A DNA stretch of 64,000 bases from Pelobium manganitolerans (GTDB lineage: Bacteria; Bacteroidota; Bacteroidia; Sphingobacteriales; Sphingobacteriaceae): positions 62,001 through 126,000 of the forward strand of contig NZ_MBTA01000025.1 in NCBI RefSeq assembly GCF_003609575.1. The letters are read 5' to 3'. Shown piece after piece: positions 9,364-18,218 of the stretch. Position 1 is the stretch's first letter. Every line of letters begins with the position of its first letter. A model generated the notes under the pieces. It was not told the DNA's origin and searched no databases. It saw nothing but the letters and a program-made list of their open reading frames with translations. The translations under genes and the position numbers were made by a program.

Positions 9364-10143
9364 ATGAATAAAAGTTATATTTTTATATTTTCTCTGTTAA
9401 TAGTTGTTATCAGTTCCTGCGGTTCTTATAAGGATATCCCCTATTATCAGGACCTTAAGAGCAGTAAACCTGTAGAAGAGCCCATTACCAATTACGCTCC
9501 TTTAACTATACAACCCGGTGATATTTTAGGAATTAATGTGAACAGTAGAAATCCCGAATCATCTGCTATTTTTAATTATAACCTAAACCGGATAAACGGA
9601 AATAATTTTGATAATTCTTCGGATAATCCCGTGACGGGGTATTTAGTTAACGACAAAGGAGAAATTGACCTTCCCCTTCTTGGTGTTTTAAAAGTTACAG
9701 GGCTTACAACAACCCAACTCACAGAGAAAATGAGGCCTTTACTACTCAATTTTTATAAAGACCCCACTGTAAGTGTACGCATCATTAATTTTAAAGTAGC
9801 CGTTTACGGCGATGTGCAAAAGCCAGACGTATATACTTTCCAGAACGAGCGCACCACGATAACCCAAGCGCTTACCATGGCAGGCGACTTAAACGTTACC
9901 GCCAAACGTAAAAACATTATTTTGATAAGAGAGATCAATGGCGTGCGTAAATACCTGCCAATTGATTTGACCTCGAAAAAAATATTTGAATCGCCGTATT
10001 ATTACTTAAAAAACAACGATGAAATTTATGTGACGCCAGGTCGTACAAAATACGCGCAGGTAGATATCGGTTACCGCAATGCCACATTAATTCTATCGGC
10101 CTTGTCTATTATTGCCATAACCTTTTCAACGCTATATCGGTAG
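9364..10143 (+). CDS. Polysaccharide export outer-membrane lipoprotein (Wza/GfcE type)
   Basis: Expected to form the outer-membrane channel of a Wzx/Wzy-dependent polysaccharide exporter. The 259-residue chain has a lipoprotein signal (lipobox ISSC), a Poly_export domain starting at LTIQPGDILGINVNS, and a SLBB-type domain (VAVYGDVQKPDVYTF). A C-terminal hydrophobic helix (ATLILSALSIIAITFSTL) is usual in Bacteroidota homologues. It is the first gene of the locus, with the co-polymerase starting 8 bases downstream; this Wza-Wzc pairing is the usual order. Family call is firm; the exported polymer is not known. Confidence 0.9.
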   Translation: MNKSYIFIFSLLIVVISSCGSYKDIPYYQDLKSSKPVEEPITNYAPLTIQPGDILGINVNSRNPESSAIFNYNLNRINGNNFDNSSDNPVTGYLVNDKGEIDLPLLGVLKVTGLTTTQLTEKMRPLLLNFYKDPTVSVRIINFKVAVYGDVQKPDVYTFQNERTTITQALTMAGDLNVTAKRKNIILIREINGVRKYLPIDLTSKKIFESPYYYLKNNDEIYVTPGRTKYAQVDIGYRNATLILSALSIIAITFSTLYR

Positions 10144-10151
10144 TTAATTGT

Positions 10152-12515
10152 ATGGTTAAACAGCAGCCCCACATTACCACTTTAATTATTCCGGAGGAAA
10201 AAAAACCACCGCTGAATATCAAAGTTATTGTAGGAAAATACCTTTACCATTGGCCTTTATTTGTGCTGTGCCTGTTATTTACACTTTCTGCGGCGCTTGT
10301 TTATTTGAAATTGACCAAGCCAACCTACGAGATAAACGCTACATTAATTATTAAAGACGAAAAAAAAGCTCCAGAACAACAATCGGCGCTAAGCGAAATT
10401 GATTTGGTAAACTCTTCAAAGCTTATCGAAAATGAAATTGAAGTTTTAAAATCTAACCGCCTTATTAGCAATGTTGTTGAAAAGCTAAATCTTGAAATAA
10501 TTTATCAACAAAAAGAAGGACTAAACACCCAAGACCTTTACAAAACCGGCCCGGTAAAGCTAGTGATGTTTAACCCAACGCTTCCTAACCAAAAACAGGT
10601 TCGCAAAGCCGAAAAAAAGATAATTACCATTGTTATAAAAGACAAAAACAGCTTTTTTTTACAGGGTGCCGATAAAAAGCTGAAGGAATATTCTTTCAAC
10701 ACTTTTTTAAATAATAGCTGGGGCACATGGAAATTGGAGCCTACAGATTTTTTGCCAGAGTACAAGGGCGCTACTATACAAATTACTTCTTTGGATCCCG
10801 AAAAAGTAGCCTTACAATATCAAAAAGCCATAGAAATTTCTATCCCCAACAAATTGGCTACAGCGGTTTCTTTAACACTTGAGGACCCGATAGCACAGCG
10901 CGGAAAAGATATTTTGAATCAGCTTATTGCGGAATACAACCGCCTAAGCATTTACGAAAACGAGAAAAAAGCCAAAACTACGCTCGCATTTTTAGATAAT
11001 CGTTTAGACTCACTAACGGCAGAACTTAACATTGCAGAGCAAGGTATTGAAGGCTTTAAAAGCAGCCGCGGTATTACCGATATTGATGTGGAGTCAAAGA
11101 TAAATTTGGAAGATATACAGCAAATTGAACGCAGTTTAAATGAGGTTGACGTAAAGCTGAGCATCATAAAAGATATTGAAGATTATATCAACTCGTCTAA
11201 ATTGGGTCACGCGCCGGCAACAATTGGTATTACGGACCCCGCTTTAAACAATTTGGTAGAAAACCTCTCGAGGTTACAGTTACAGCGAGAAAAACTACTG
11301 GCCGTGTCGCCAGAGACAAACCCCGATTTTGATGCCATTGACCGCCAGATAGCAACCACTAAAACCGCTATTAGAGGAATTGTAACAAACATAAAAGCAT
11401 CGTTGTTAAGCACTCGTGCTAAACTTCAATCATACAACAACAGTTTAGTAGCTTCGGTTAAAAACATCCCTTCGCAAGAACGCCAGCTAGAGAGTATAAA
11501 AAGGCAACAAATGGTTAAAGAAGGCCTTTACACCTATTTATTGCAAAAAAGAGAAGAAATTGCCACCAACTACTCGACACTTTTAACACCCGACCGCGTT
11601 GTTGACCAGGCTTACGCCAGCACACCAAAAGATAAAAAATTGGTAGCTATCGCCTTAGCTATGGTTTTAGGTTTGGGCTTACCTTTCACAATCATTTTCT
11701 TAAGAAACACCTTAAACGAAACGGTAACAGATATAAACGAAATTAAGGATGTTTTAGAAACACCCATTATAGGCGAAATATCGTTTGCAAAATCGCAAGA
11801 TATCATCCCGCTAAAAAGCATCAAACCAAGCATCACCAGCGAGCAGTTAAGGATACTGCGCACCAATCTTTACCATCTTTATGGGCATAAAAAAACCGGT
11901 AAAGTAACGCTGGTTACCTCAAGCGTGCCTAATGAAGGCAAAAGCTTTATAAGCAATAACCTTGCTTTGGCGCTTTGCCATATCGGAAGAAAAACCATCA
12001 TCCTAAAAACAGACCTGCGCAAATCATCGCCTAAAGATGTGCTAAACAAAAACGGACTGGGTATTACAGACTTTTTAAACGGAAAGGCTATTTTACAAGA
12101 AATCATAAATCCGTCGGCGCTTAACGCCAACCTGCATGTCATTAACAGCGGCACCCAAGCAGATAACCCAACGGAGTTGTTGGATAGCGAGAAACTAGCA
12201 GGCCTAATTAATGCACTACAAGGCATTTATGACGATATTGTTATTGATGGCCCATCAGCACATTTGGTTCCGGATGCCCAAATTTTAGCGCGTTATACAG
12301 ATGCAACGTTGTATATTATTAGGCAAGGTTATACCGAAAAAACAGAATTAAGTTTTATTAAAGAGCTTTTTGATGCGGAACAGCTACCTAACCCTCAGCT
12401 TATTTTTAATGGCATCCAGAAAGCGAAATATGGGCACGGGTACAATTATAAATACGGGTATTATGGTAAGCCCGGCGGACAAACCATTTTTACAGATTTT
12501 TGGAAGCGGTTTTAA
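10152..12515 (+). CDS. Polysaccharide co-polymerase with C-terminal BY-kinase domain (Wzc type)
   Basis: An inner-membrane protein that controls polymer length and export by tyrosine autophosphorylation. Order: N-terminal cytoplasmic stretch, TM1 near residues 35-55, a large periplasmic Wzz region with coiled coils, TM2 near residue 500, then a P-loop kinase from about residue 570. Walker A is VPNEGKS near residue 594, Walker A' is IILKTDLR and Walker B is DIVIDGPSA. The tail is Tyr-rich (YGHGYNYKYGYYGK), the usual site of autophosphorylation. In Walker A' the first Asp of the D-x-D motif is Lys, while the second is kept. The first position is known to vary in Bacteroidota, so activity is not ruled out. 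It follows the Wza-like gene by 8 bases. Confidence 0.9.
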   Translation: MVKQQPHITTLIIPEEKKPPLNIKVIVGKYLYHWPLFVLCLLFTLSAALVYLKLTKPTYEINATLIIKDEKKAPEQQSALSEIDLVNSSKLIENEIEVLKSNRLISNVVEKLNLEIIYQQKEGLNTQDLYKTGPVKLVMFNPTLPNQKQVRKAEKKIITIVIKDKNSFFLQGADKKLKEYSFNTFLNNSWGTWKLEPTDFLPEYKGATIQITSLDPEKVALQYQKAIEISIPNKLATAVSLTLEDPIAQRGKDILNQLIAEYNRLSIYENEKKAKTTLAFLDNRLDSLTAELNIAEQGIEGFKSSRGITDIDVESKINLEDIQQIERSLNEVDVKLSIIKDIEDYINSSKLGHAPATIGITDPALNNLVENLSRLQLQREKLLAVSPETNPDFDAIDRQIATTKTAIRGIVTNIKASLLSTRAKLQSYNNSLVASVKNIPSQERQLESIKRQQMVKEGLYTYLLQKREEIATNYSTLLTPDRVVDQAYASTPKDKKLVAIALAMVLGLGLPFTIIFLRNTLNETVTDINEIKDVLETPIIGEISFAKSQDIIPLKSIKPSITSEQLRILRTNLYHLYGHKKTGKVTLVTSSVPNEGKSFISNNLALALCHIGRKTIILKTDLRKSSPKDVLNKNGLGITDFLNGKAILQEIINPSALNANLHVINSGTQADNPTELLDSEKLAGLINALQGIYDDIVIDGPSAHLVPDAQILARYTDATLYIIRQGYTEKTELSFIKELFDAEQLPNPQLIFNGIQKAKYGHGYNYKYGYYGKPGGQTIFTDFWKRF

Positions 12516-12619
12516 AAAAACATAATTAATCTTTTGAAACCGTCCTAATATTTTAACAATCAACTAAATAGAGCCTTGCAACTGGGAAACATTTTTAGCA
12601 AAAAACAGTAAAACAAACT

Positions 12620-13510
12620 ATGGAAAATAACTTGCTAAATATCTTTTTTGTTTTGGATAAAAATTACATAGTTCCGTTTACCGTAACGCTAACTTCCATT
12701 TTAGAAAACAATAAAGACCTTGAAATACAAGCTTTTGTATTGCACGAGCTTGGCCACAATGACACATTAGAGCTTGCGTGTAAATTTTTTAAAGATAAAT
12801 ACAACATAGAAATAGCTTCCATAAGTTTCGAGGATAAATATTTTAATGATTTCCATATTGCGGAACATATTACCAAAGCCGGTTATTTTAAATTACTGTT
12901 AGGGCAGATGATTCCCGAAAGTGTAAGCTGCGGTTTGTATATAGATTGCGATATAGCGGTTACAGGATCTTTAAAAGAGTTTTGTACGCTTGATTTTTAC
13001 GACGATGCTAAAGGTGAAGAAACCCCTTTATGCGCCGTAACAGACGTAAGAGCAACAAAAGAAATTACCAGACTGAACAAAGCGGGCGCAAACTTGGTCA
13101 GTTATTTTAATACAGGCGTTTTTTTTGCAAATCTAAAAAAGTGGAGGGCAGATAACGCAGCAGAAAAAATGATTGCGATAGGTCAACAATACGACAAAAA
13201 CCTAGTTTACGTTGACCAAGACGTGATGAACGTTTACTTTAAAACCAACTATAAAGAGCTTAACGACAAATACAACGCAGACGCCGCGGTAAAACACGTC
13301 CAGCTTCCGGTAATTTTACACTACCACGGCATTTCTAAACCTTGGCACTTTGTGGATAACAGCCCATACAAACACATTTATCGGAAATATCTAAAAATGA
13401 CGCCCTTTAAAAACGTAAAGCAACAAGGAATAAGTTTAGAAAATTTCGCAAGAAAATACGTGCGGTGGTTTAGGCAAAAACTAAATCCCGTGCCCGATTA
13501 TACCATTTGA
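12620..13510 (+). CDS. Glycosyltransferase family 8
   Basis: A retaining, GT-A fold sugar transferase that likely adds galactose or glucose to the growing lipid-linked repeat unit at the cytoplasmic side of the membrane. The 296-residue chain begins with the GT8 pattern FFVLDKNYIVPFTVTLTSIL, has the metal-binding DxD as YIDCDI near residue 110, FNTGVFFANLKKW in the middle and the family's late motif LHYHGISKPWHF. A basic C-terminal segment (RKYVRWFRQKL) may associate with the membrane. It sits between Wzc and the polymerase with no convincing promoter in the 104-base gap. Donor and acceptor sugars cannot be read from the sequence. Confidence 0.87.
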   Translation: MENNLLNIFFVLDKNYIVPFTVTLTSILENNKDLEIQAFVLHELGHNDTLELACKFFKDKYNIEIASISFEDKYFNDFHIAEHITKAGYFKLLLGQMIPESVSCGLYIDCDIAVTGSLKEFCTLDFYDDAKGEETPLCAVTDVRATKEITRLNKAGANLVSYFNTGVFFANLKKWRADNAAEKMIAIGQQYDKNLVYVDQDVMNVYFKTNYKELNDKYNADAAVKHVQLPVILHYHGISKPWHFVDNSPYKHIYRKYLKMTPFKNVKQQGISLENFARKYVRWFRQKLNPVPDYTI

Positions 13511-13547
13511 CACCACTTAGTCCCCGGTTTAAACATTATTTTTTTAA

Positions 13548-14765
13548 ATGATTGGCAAATCCGATTTTTTAGCTAAAGGGGTGATATTCATCATCATCGT
13601 CATTTTCCTCCAGTTTTTCTCGTACACCGGAATAAGCGACGATTCTAAAGTATTAGCGGCTGCAATTTTCGGATGCGGAATGCTGATGATGGCCATGTCG
13701 ATATTTACTATTTTGTTTAAAAGTGGCTACGTGTTTTACCAGCTGGACCAAATGGTGTTTATTTTTATGGCAGTGGTAATTTGTAGTTTTTTTACCGCAT
13801 ACATTTATTGGGGGCAACCTTTGGGTACGTCGCTCCTATCCTACCGGCTGTTTTATATCTATTTTTTGTATTTTCTGCTGATATTTTTCGACCTATCACA
13901 AAAACAGGTGGAAAGTCTTATACAGTTTATCTTCTTTCTAACGCTAATTATTTTTGCCATCGGTTATTTTACTTTCCCCAATCCGATTTTCACCATGCGT
14001 AGCGAAGAAAGACGTAACGGGATTACCATTTTTTTTGACGGACAAGGCTTCACCTTTTTAGGTGCTTTTTACTATCTGCAAAAATATTTTAAAGATTTTA
14101 AGCTTTATCACTTGCTCTTGTTTGCCGTGGGTGGTGCGTTTTTGTTTTTTTTAACCCAAGCCCGCATGATGCTGGCCGGCGTTTGTTTGGGCGCCATGCT
14201 TATTTTGCTGTTAAGTCAGCTACGCTACCGCTATGCTTACGCGATTGCAGGCGTTTCTTTTGCTGCAATATTTTACCTTACATCGGGCGTTTTTAAAGGA
14301 ATTAAGGAACAAAATGCCGAGCAATCCGAGTTTGCATCAGAAGATATTCGCGTGCAGGCTTATAACTTTTATTTGAACGATTTGCAGGGAGGTTTACCCA
14401 CCCTAATTTTTGGAAACGGTTATCCTGCTAAAGGAAGCAAGCTGGAAACTATCACCTATTATGGGCAAGATAGAGGGTTTTACACGTCTGATATTGGCCT
14501 TACCGGGCTATTTAGCTTTTTTGGAATTTTAGGTGCCGGTATATGGGTCATGTTTTTTTATAGGGCGTTTAGTATGCAAAATGCCACAAATTTCAATTAC
14601 GTTAAGGCTTATTTTTTAATGCTTTTTATTACGGCATTTACCGGATATGCCATCTTTGACCCCGGCTATATGCCTTCAACTGTTTTAGCACTGTACTTAA
14701 TCAGGTGTAATTACAAAGAAACGATGCTCGTTAACCGTGTTGGAAGTTTTTTAAGAAAACAATAA
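13548..14765 (+). CDS. Wzy-like polysaccharide polymerase (O-antigen ligase/polymerase fold)
   Basis: A 405-residue multi-pass membrane protein with about ten hydrophobic helices and a larger hydrophilic loop around residues 255-315 containing NDLQGGLPTLIFGNGYP, the type of periplasmic loop seen in Wzy and WaaL enzymes. The family is poorly conserved, so the call rests on topology, the FGNG-type loop motif and the position between glycosyltransferase and flippase genes. It would join repeat units in the periplasm after Wzx has moved them across. Coding density is normal and the ATG lies 37 bases after the previous stop. Confidence 0.75.
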   Translation: MIGKSDFLAKGVIFIIIVIFLQFFSYTGISDDSKVLAAAIFGCGMLMMAMSIFTILFKSGYVFYQLDQMVFIFMAVVICSFFTAYIYWGQPLGTSLLSYRLFYIYFLYFLLIFFDLSQKQVESLIQFIFFLTLIIFAIGYFTFPNPIFTMRSEERRNGITIFFDGQGFTFLGAFYYLQKYFKDFKLYHLLLFAVGGAFLFFLTQARMMLAGVCLGAMLILLLSQLRYRYAYAIAGVSFAAIFYLTSGVFKGIKEQNAEQSEFASEDIRVQAYNFYLNDLQGGLPTLIFGNGYPAKGSKLETITYYGQDRGFYTSDIGLTGLFSFFGILGAGIWVMFFYRAFSMQNATNFNYVKAYFLMLFITAFTGYAIFDPGYMPSTVLALYLIRCNYKETMLVNRVGSFLRKQ

Positions 14766-14877
14766 TAATTATAAACCGTATAAATTGATGTTGTGATTGT
14801 TGCAAAACGGCGTGCAAATACTAGAGTGAACATCGTAAAAGCTTTCAAAACAACAGATCTATCATCATAGCATTTTT

Positions 14878-16323
14878 ATGATTGTTGCACTAAAAAGAAT
14901 TATAACAGAAAACACTTTTTTCAAAAATTTCTCTGTACTTACGCTCTCGAGCGTTTTAACCCAGTTTTTAGGGATGATAATCGGGATTAAAATCGCCAGG
15001 GTTTTAAGTCCGTATAATTTTGGCGTTTACAACCTACTTCAGTTGCACGTTACCATATTTTCTGTGGTAGCCACCTTGGGTATCAGTCGCATTATTATCC
15101 GCAATATTGCCAGAGATAAGCTTAACGTTAACAGCCTCCTTAAAAGCTCATTGTTGCTACGCTTAGCGGGAACCTTGTTTGCAGTGGCAATTTTTGCTGC
15201 GTATTATTATTTTTTTCGTTCGTATGATGTTTTGTTATTTGCGCTGGTCATTTCTTCTATTATAATGACGGTAAGTTTTGACCATTTCAATAGCTTGGCT
15301 TTCGGGCTAGAGAAGATGGAATTTTCTGGTTTTGCAAATCTGACAAGTACAGTAATCTGGCTTATCGCGATATTTTTAATTCCGGATAGGCAACTAAGTT
15401 TAAACTTCGTTTTTCTGCTATTTGCCCTGTTCAACATCGTGAAAGTGCTATTGTTTCTAGTAGTCATCAGAACAAAAACACCCTATAAAGCTACCTTCTC
15501 TAACACCAATAAATCTGCAGACACCGCGTTTTCACTCGGTAAAGAAAGTTTGCCTTTCTATTATCTGGACCTTTTTTCTTTGCTAAGTATGCAAATCCCG
15601 ATTTTATTTTTAGAGTACCGGTCCGGGACAGAACAAATCGGCTACTTCAACATCGCCAGTAAAGTTCTACTGCCAATTAGCATCGTGGTAAACACCGCGT
15701 TATCTGCAATATTTCCAATTTTAGCGCGGTTGTACGAGCGCGACTTCGACCGTTTTGTAGGTATCTTTAAAACCATGTGCATAGCCATAAGTTTAATTGG
15801 CATTGCCGGAGCCTTTGGTGCAACGCTTTTTCGTAAAGAGATTGTGGTGCTACTGTATGGCGAAAAATATATCAGCTCTAGCTTGGTGCTAAGTTACCAA
15901 TGCTGGTACATTGCCGTGTTTTCGGTAGTATGCCTGTTTGGCACCGTTTTGGGCGCTATCAATAGGCAAAAGCAATTGGGTTATCTTTCTTTTGTTTGTA
16001 CTTTAATAGGCGTTCCTTTATTATGGTATGGTTCGCAGTTTGGTGCGCAATACCTTTCCGCTGCGTTTATTGTTTCTACCGGCATTAACCTAATTTTACA
16101 CTTTTTTGTAGTAGACAAATACGTAGAGCAAAAAATTTCGCTCCTATTTTACCTTAAAATCTCTGCATTACTTGTTGTTGCCTATTTTTTATCTATGCAA
16201 ATACCAGAAAGCATTAATTTAACGATGAAAATTATCTTTTTTTTAGTGGGCTCTTTAATCGCAGGCTTATTTATTTATAAAAAGTATTACGCTCAAATAA
16301 AAGCCAATTTCAAGACCAAATAG
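14878..16323 (+). CDS. Wzx-type oligosaccharide flippase (MATE/MOP superfamily)
   Basis: Expected to flip undecaprenyl-linked repeat units from the inner to the outer leaflet of the cytoplasmic membrane. The 481-residue protein has about 12-14 hydrophobic helices and the family's N-terminal pattern NFSVLTLSSVLTQFLGMIIG followed by ARVLSPYNFGVYNLL. It is in the same direction as the polymerase and GT2 genes. The 112-base gap before it has no recognisable promoter, so it is probably read from the same transcript. Polysaccharide type is unknown. Confidence 0.87.
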   Translation: MIVALKRIITENTFFKNFSVLTLSSVLTQFLGMIIGIKIARVLSPYNFGVYNLLQLHVTIFSVVATLGISRIIIRNIARDKLNVNSLLKSSLLLRLAGTLFAVAIFAAYYYFFRSYDVLLFALVISSIIMTVSFDHFNSLAFGLEKMEFSGFANLTSTVIWLIAIFLIPDRQLSLNFVFLLFALFNIVKVLLFLVVIRTKTPYKATFSNTNKSADTAFSLGKESLPFYYLDLFSLLSMQIPILFLEYRSGTEQIGYFNIASKVLLPISIVVNTALSAIFPILARLYERDFDRFVGIFKTMCIAISLIGIAGAFGATLFRKEIVVLLYGEKYISSSLVLSYQCWYIAVFSVVCLFGTVLGAINRQKQLGYLSFVCTLIGVPLLWYGSQFGAQYLSAAFIVSTGINLILHFFVVDKYVEQKISLLFYLKISALLVVAYFLSMQIPESINLTMKIIFFLVGSLIAGLFIYKKYYAQIKANFKTK

Positions 16324-16352
16324 TTCGTCCAAAAAAAAGCCGTTTAAATAGT

Positions 16353-17249
16353 ATGATGAAGAACGTAAGTGTTATAATTCCAACCTACAACAGAGAAAAA
16401 TTGCTTCCAAGAGCAATTGAAAGCGTTTTATCTCAGGATTTTACCGGGGAAATTGAAATCGTAATAGCAGACGACGGTTCTACTGACGATACCCTAAAAA
16501 TTGCACGTGCTTACGGCAATACGGTGAAAATTGTAGCTAAACCAGCTGACTGCAAAACACAAGGCCCGTCTAGCACCCGAAATAGAGGAATAAAAGCGGC
16601 AACCCAGCCGTATATATTGTTTTTAGATTCTGATGATTATTTTTTTCCTGGCCATATTAAAAAAATGGCGGAAGCGATAGAGGAAAATGCGGATTACGGC
16701 TACATTTTTTGCAGAATTTTGGAAATTAACGAGGCTACTGCAGCTCCCACGTTTAGGCTTTGGTCAAAAGAAAAAATTACGCAAAGGGAAGTTGCGAACT
16801 TAAATATCGCTTCGCATAACGTGGCACAAACCAATGGCTTTATTTTTAAAAAAGAAGTTTTTGACAAGGTTGGGGTGTTTCACGAAGACATTTACCACGG
16901 CGAGGATATTGATCTTTGGATGCGGGTGAGCGAGTTTTATAAAGGTAATTTCTCTGATCATTACGGTGCAGCACTGCGGAGAAACGGAGCCGACCAACTT
17001 ACCGCAGATTCAAAAGAAAGCTTACTTAAAATACAGCAAAAGGTTTTCAGAAATGCTTTAAAAAGGTATTTCAGGTTGAGATTGAACAACCCTTACCGTT
17101 TAGCAAAGCTTTTATACATCAATTTATATTACGTGGTTATCCAATTACCGCTTTGTAAACAGGTTTTTTTATGGTGGTATGAAAGGAAAAACAAAAAAGC
17201 CGATCTCGCGCAGGAGTGGTATCCATTGTCTTATTTTATAAAAGATTAG
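16353..17249 (+). CDS. Glycosyltransferase family 2
   Basis: An inverting GT-A transferase of 298 residues that would extend the lipid-linked repeat unit in the cytoplasm. Visible motifs: VSVIIPTYNREKLLPRAIES at the N terminus, DDGSTDDT for nucleotide binding, the DxD-like LFLDSDDYF, and the acceptor-site acid EDIDLWMRVS. The C-terminal 60 residues have a hydrophobic helix (LYINLYYVVIQLPLC) and a basic tail, suggesting membrane association. It is the last plus-strand gene of the first EPS block, and its 3' end faces the convergent aldo/keto reductase gene across a repeat-rich spacer. Specificity is not predictable. Confidence 0.88.
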   Translation: MMKNVSVIIPTYNREKLLPRAIESVLSQDFTGEIEIVIADDGSTDDTLKIARAYGNTVKIVAKPADCKTQGPSSTRNRGIKAATQPYILFLDSDDYFFPGHIKKMAEAIEENADYGYIFCRILEINEATAAPTFRLWSKEKITQREVANLNIASHNVAQTNGFIFKKEVFDKVGVFHEDIYHGEDIDLWMRVSEFYKGNFSDHYGAALRRNGADQLTADSKESLLKIQQKVFRNALKRYFRLRLNNPYRLAKLLYINLYYVVIQLPLCKQVFLWWYERKNKKADLAQEWYPLSYFIKD

Positions 17250-17258
17250 ATGCTAATA

Positions 17259-17372
17259 GGCCACAAAGAAAAAAACTTAGAGCCTTGGTGCCTTAGTGGC
17301 TAATTATTGTGATACCACAAAGACACAAAGACGCAAAGAAAAAAACTTAGAGCTTTTGTCCCCTAGTGGCGA
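17259..17372. repeat. Two degenerate copies of a CACAAAG-rich intergenic repeat between convergent genes
   Basis: Copy 1 (about 17259-17302) and copy 2 (about 17314-17372) share an identical 20-base core at 17264-17283 and 17334-17353. Both start with a CCACAAAG-type motif and end in TAGTGGC, so each unit is a loose palindrome. Copy 2 also has three tandem CAAAG heptamer-like units. The segment fills the space between two convergent stop codons and could act as a bidirectional terminator. No coding potential is seen. Confidence 0.7.
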
Positions 17373-17375
17373 TGT

Positions 17376-18218
17376 TTAAATTTCTTGGGCAATCTTTATA
17401 TTCTCTTTTACGTGTGTCAAATTAAACATAGAGCATAGCACAATGCTGCTGTTAAAATCTGTCAATAAATTTTTGAGTTTTTGGTTTGCGCTTAAATTTC
17501 CGCCGCCCTTCATGGGTGAAAATATGATATTGTGTTCAGTGCCCCTGCGTTCTACTAACTTTGCATAATCAAGAGGTTCTGCTGGTTTATCAAACTGCAA
17601 AATATCGAATGTATCTAAATAACTTTGATGTAAAACCTCTTGCGTTTGCATATAAGCAATTCCAAAAGCCCTAATTTTACCTTCTTCCTTTAATTTATTT
17701 GCCATTTCATTTATTTCATCGATGTAACTTACGGTATGAAAAGGCTCATGAATAAAAAAATAGTCCAGATAATCTGTTTGTAACTCCGCTAAACTCTTCT
17801 CCAAGCTTTTCCTCATTAAATTTGCCCGCAAGGGTACAATACGGTCCAAAAACCGATCTGCAACATTCTTTGAGTTGGTAACTGTTAAAGTTTGGTTTCT
17901 GTTCTTTTTAATAAAGTTTTTGACCTCTCTGGCGATGGGTTTCAGCGGCTTCATAAAAGAGGCCTTCCAATTAGCTTCTATACCAAATTTACTGGCTAGT
18001 ACTAAATTGCTCCGTTTTCCTTTTATAGCTTTGCCTACAAAACCTTCGGCATCGCCATAACCGTAAGACCGTGCTAAATCTAAATGGTTAATACCGTTAT
18101 CTAATGCAAAATCTAACGCGTACTGTGCTGTTTTTTTATTGATGGACCCTAAAATTGGTGCGCAACCAAAACCCAGTACAGAAGATGCTATTCCTGGGAT
18201 AAGTTCTATCTTCCTCAT
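17376..18218 (-). CDS. Aldo/keto reductase family oxidoreductase
   Basis: An NAD(P)H-dependent reductase with a TIM-barrel fold, about 280 residues. The ATG at 18218 is chosen because it overlaps the upstream GMC stop codon as TAATG, and the protein then starts normally (MRKIELIPG followed by VLGFGCAP). Family features: DNGINHLDLARSYGYGDAE with catalytic Asp and Tyr, the Lys in VLASKFG, and the His in DYFFIHEPF. The C terminus is short (ending KIAQEI), so the last cofactor-binding helix may be reduced. The one-base overlap argues for translational coupling with the GMC oxidoreductase and a shared pathway, perhaps modification of a sugar of the EPS. Substrate is unknown. Confidence 0.82.
   Translation of the reverse strand: MRKIELIPGIASSVLGFGCAPILGSINKKTAQYALDFALDNGINHLDLARSYGYGDAEGFVGKAIKGKRSNLVLASKFGIEANWKASFMKPLKPIAREVKNFIKKNRNQTLTVTNSKNVADRFLDRIVPLRANLMRKSLEKSLAELQTDYLDYFFIHEPFHTVSYIDEINEMANKLKEEGKIRAFGIAYMQTQEVLHQSYLDTFDILQFDKPAEPLDYAKLVERRGTEHNIIFSPMKGGGNLSANQKLKNLLTDFNSSIVLCSMFNLTHVKENIKIAQEI

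Noticed and set aside
10152-12515. Inactive Wzc kinase because Lys replaces the first Asp of Walker A'
   Set aside because: That position varies in Bacteroidota homologues, and Walker A, the second Asp, Walker B and the Tyr tail are intact.
17259-17372. CRISPR array
   Set aside because: Only two imperfect units, no regular spacers and no cas genes.
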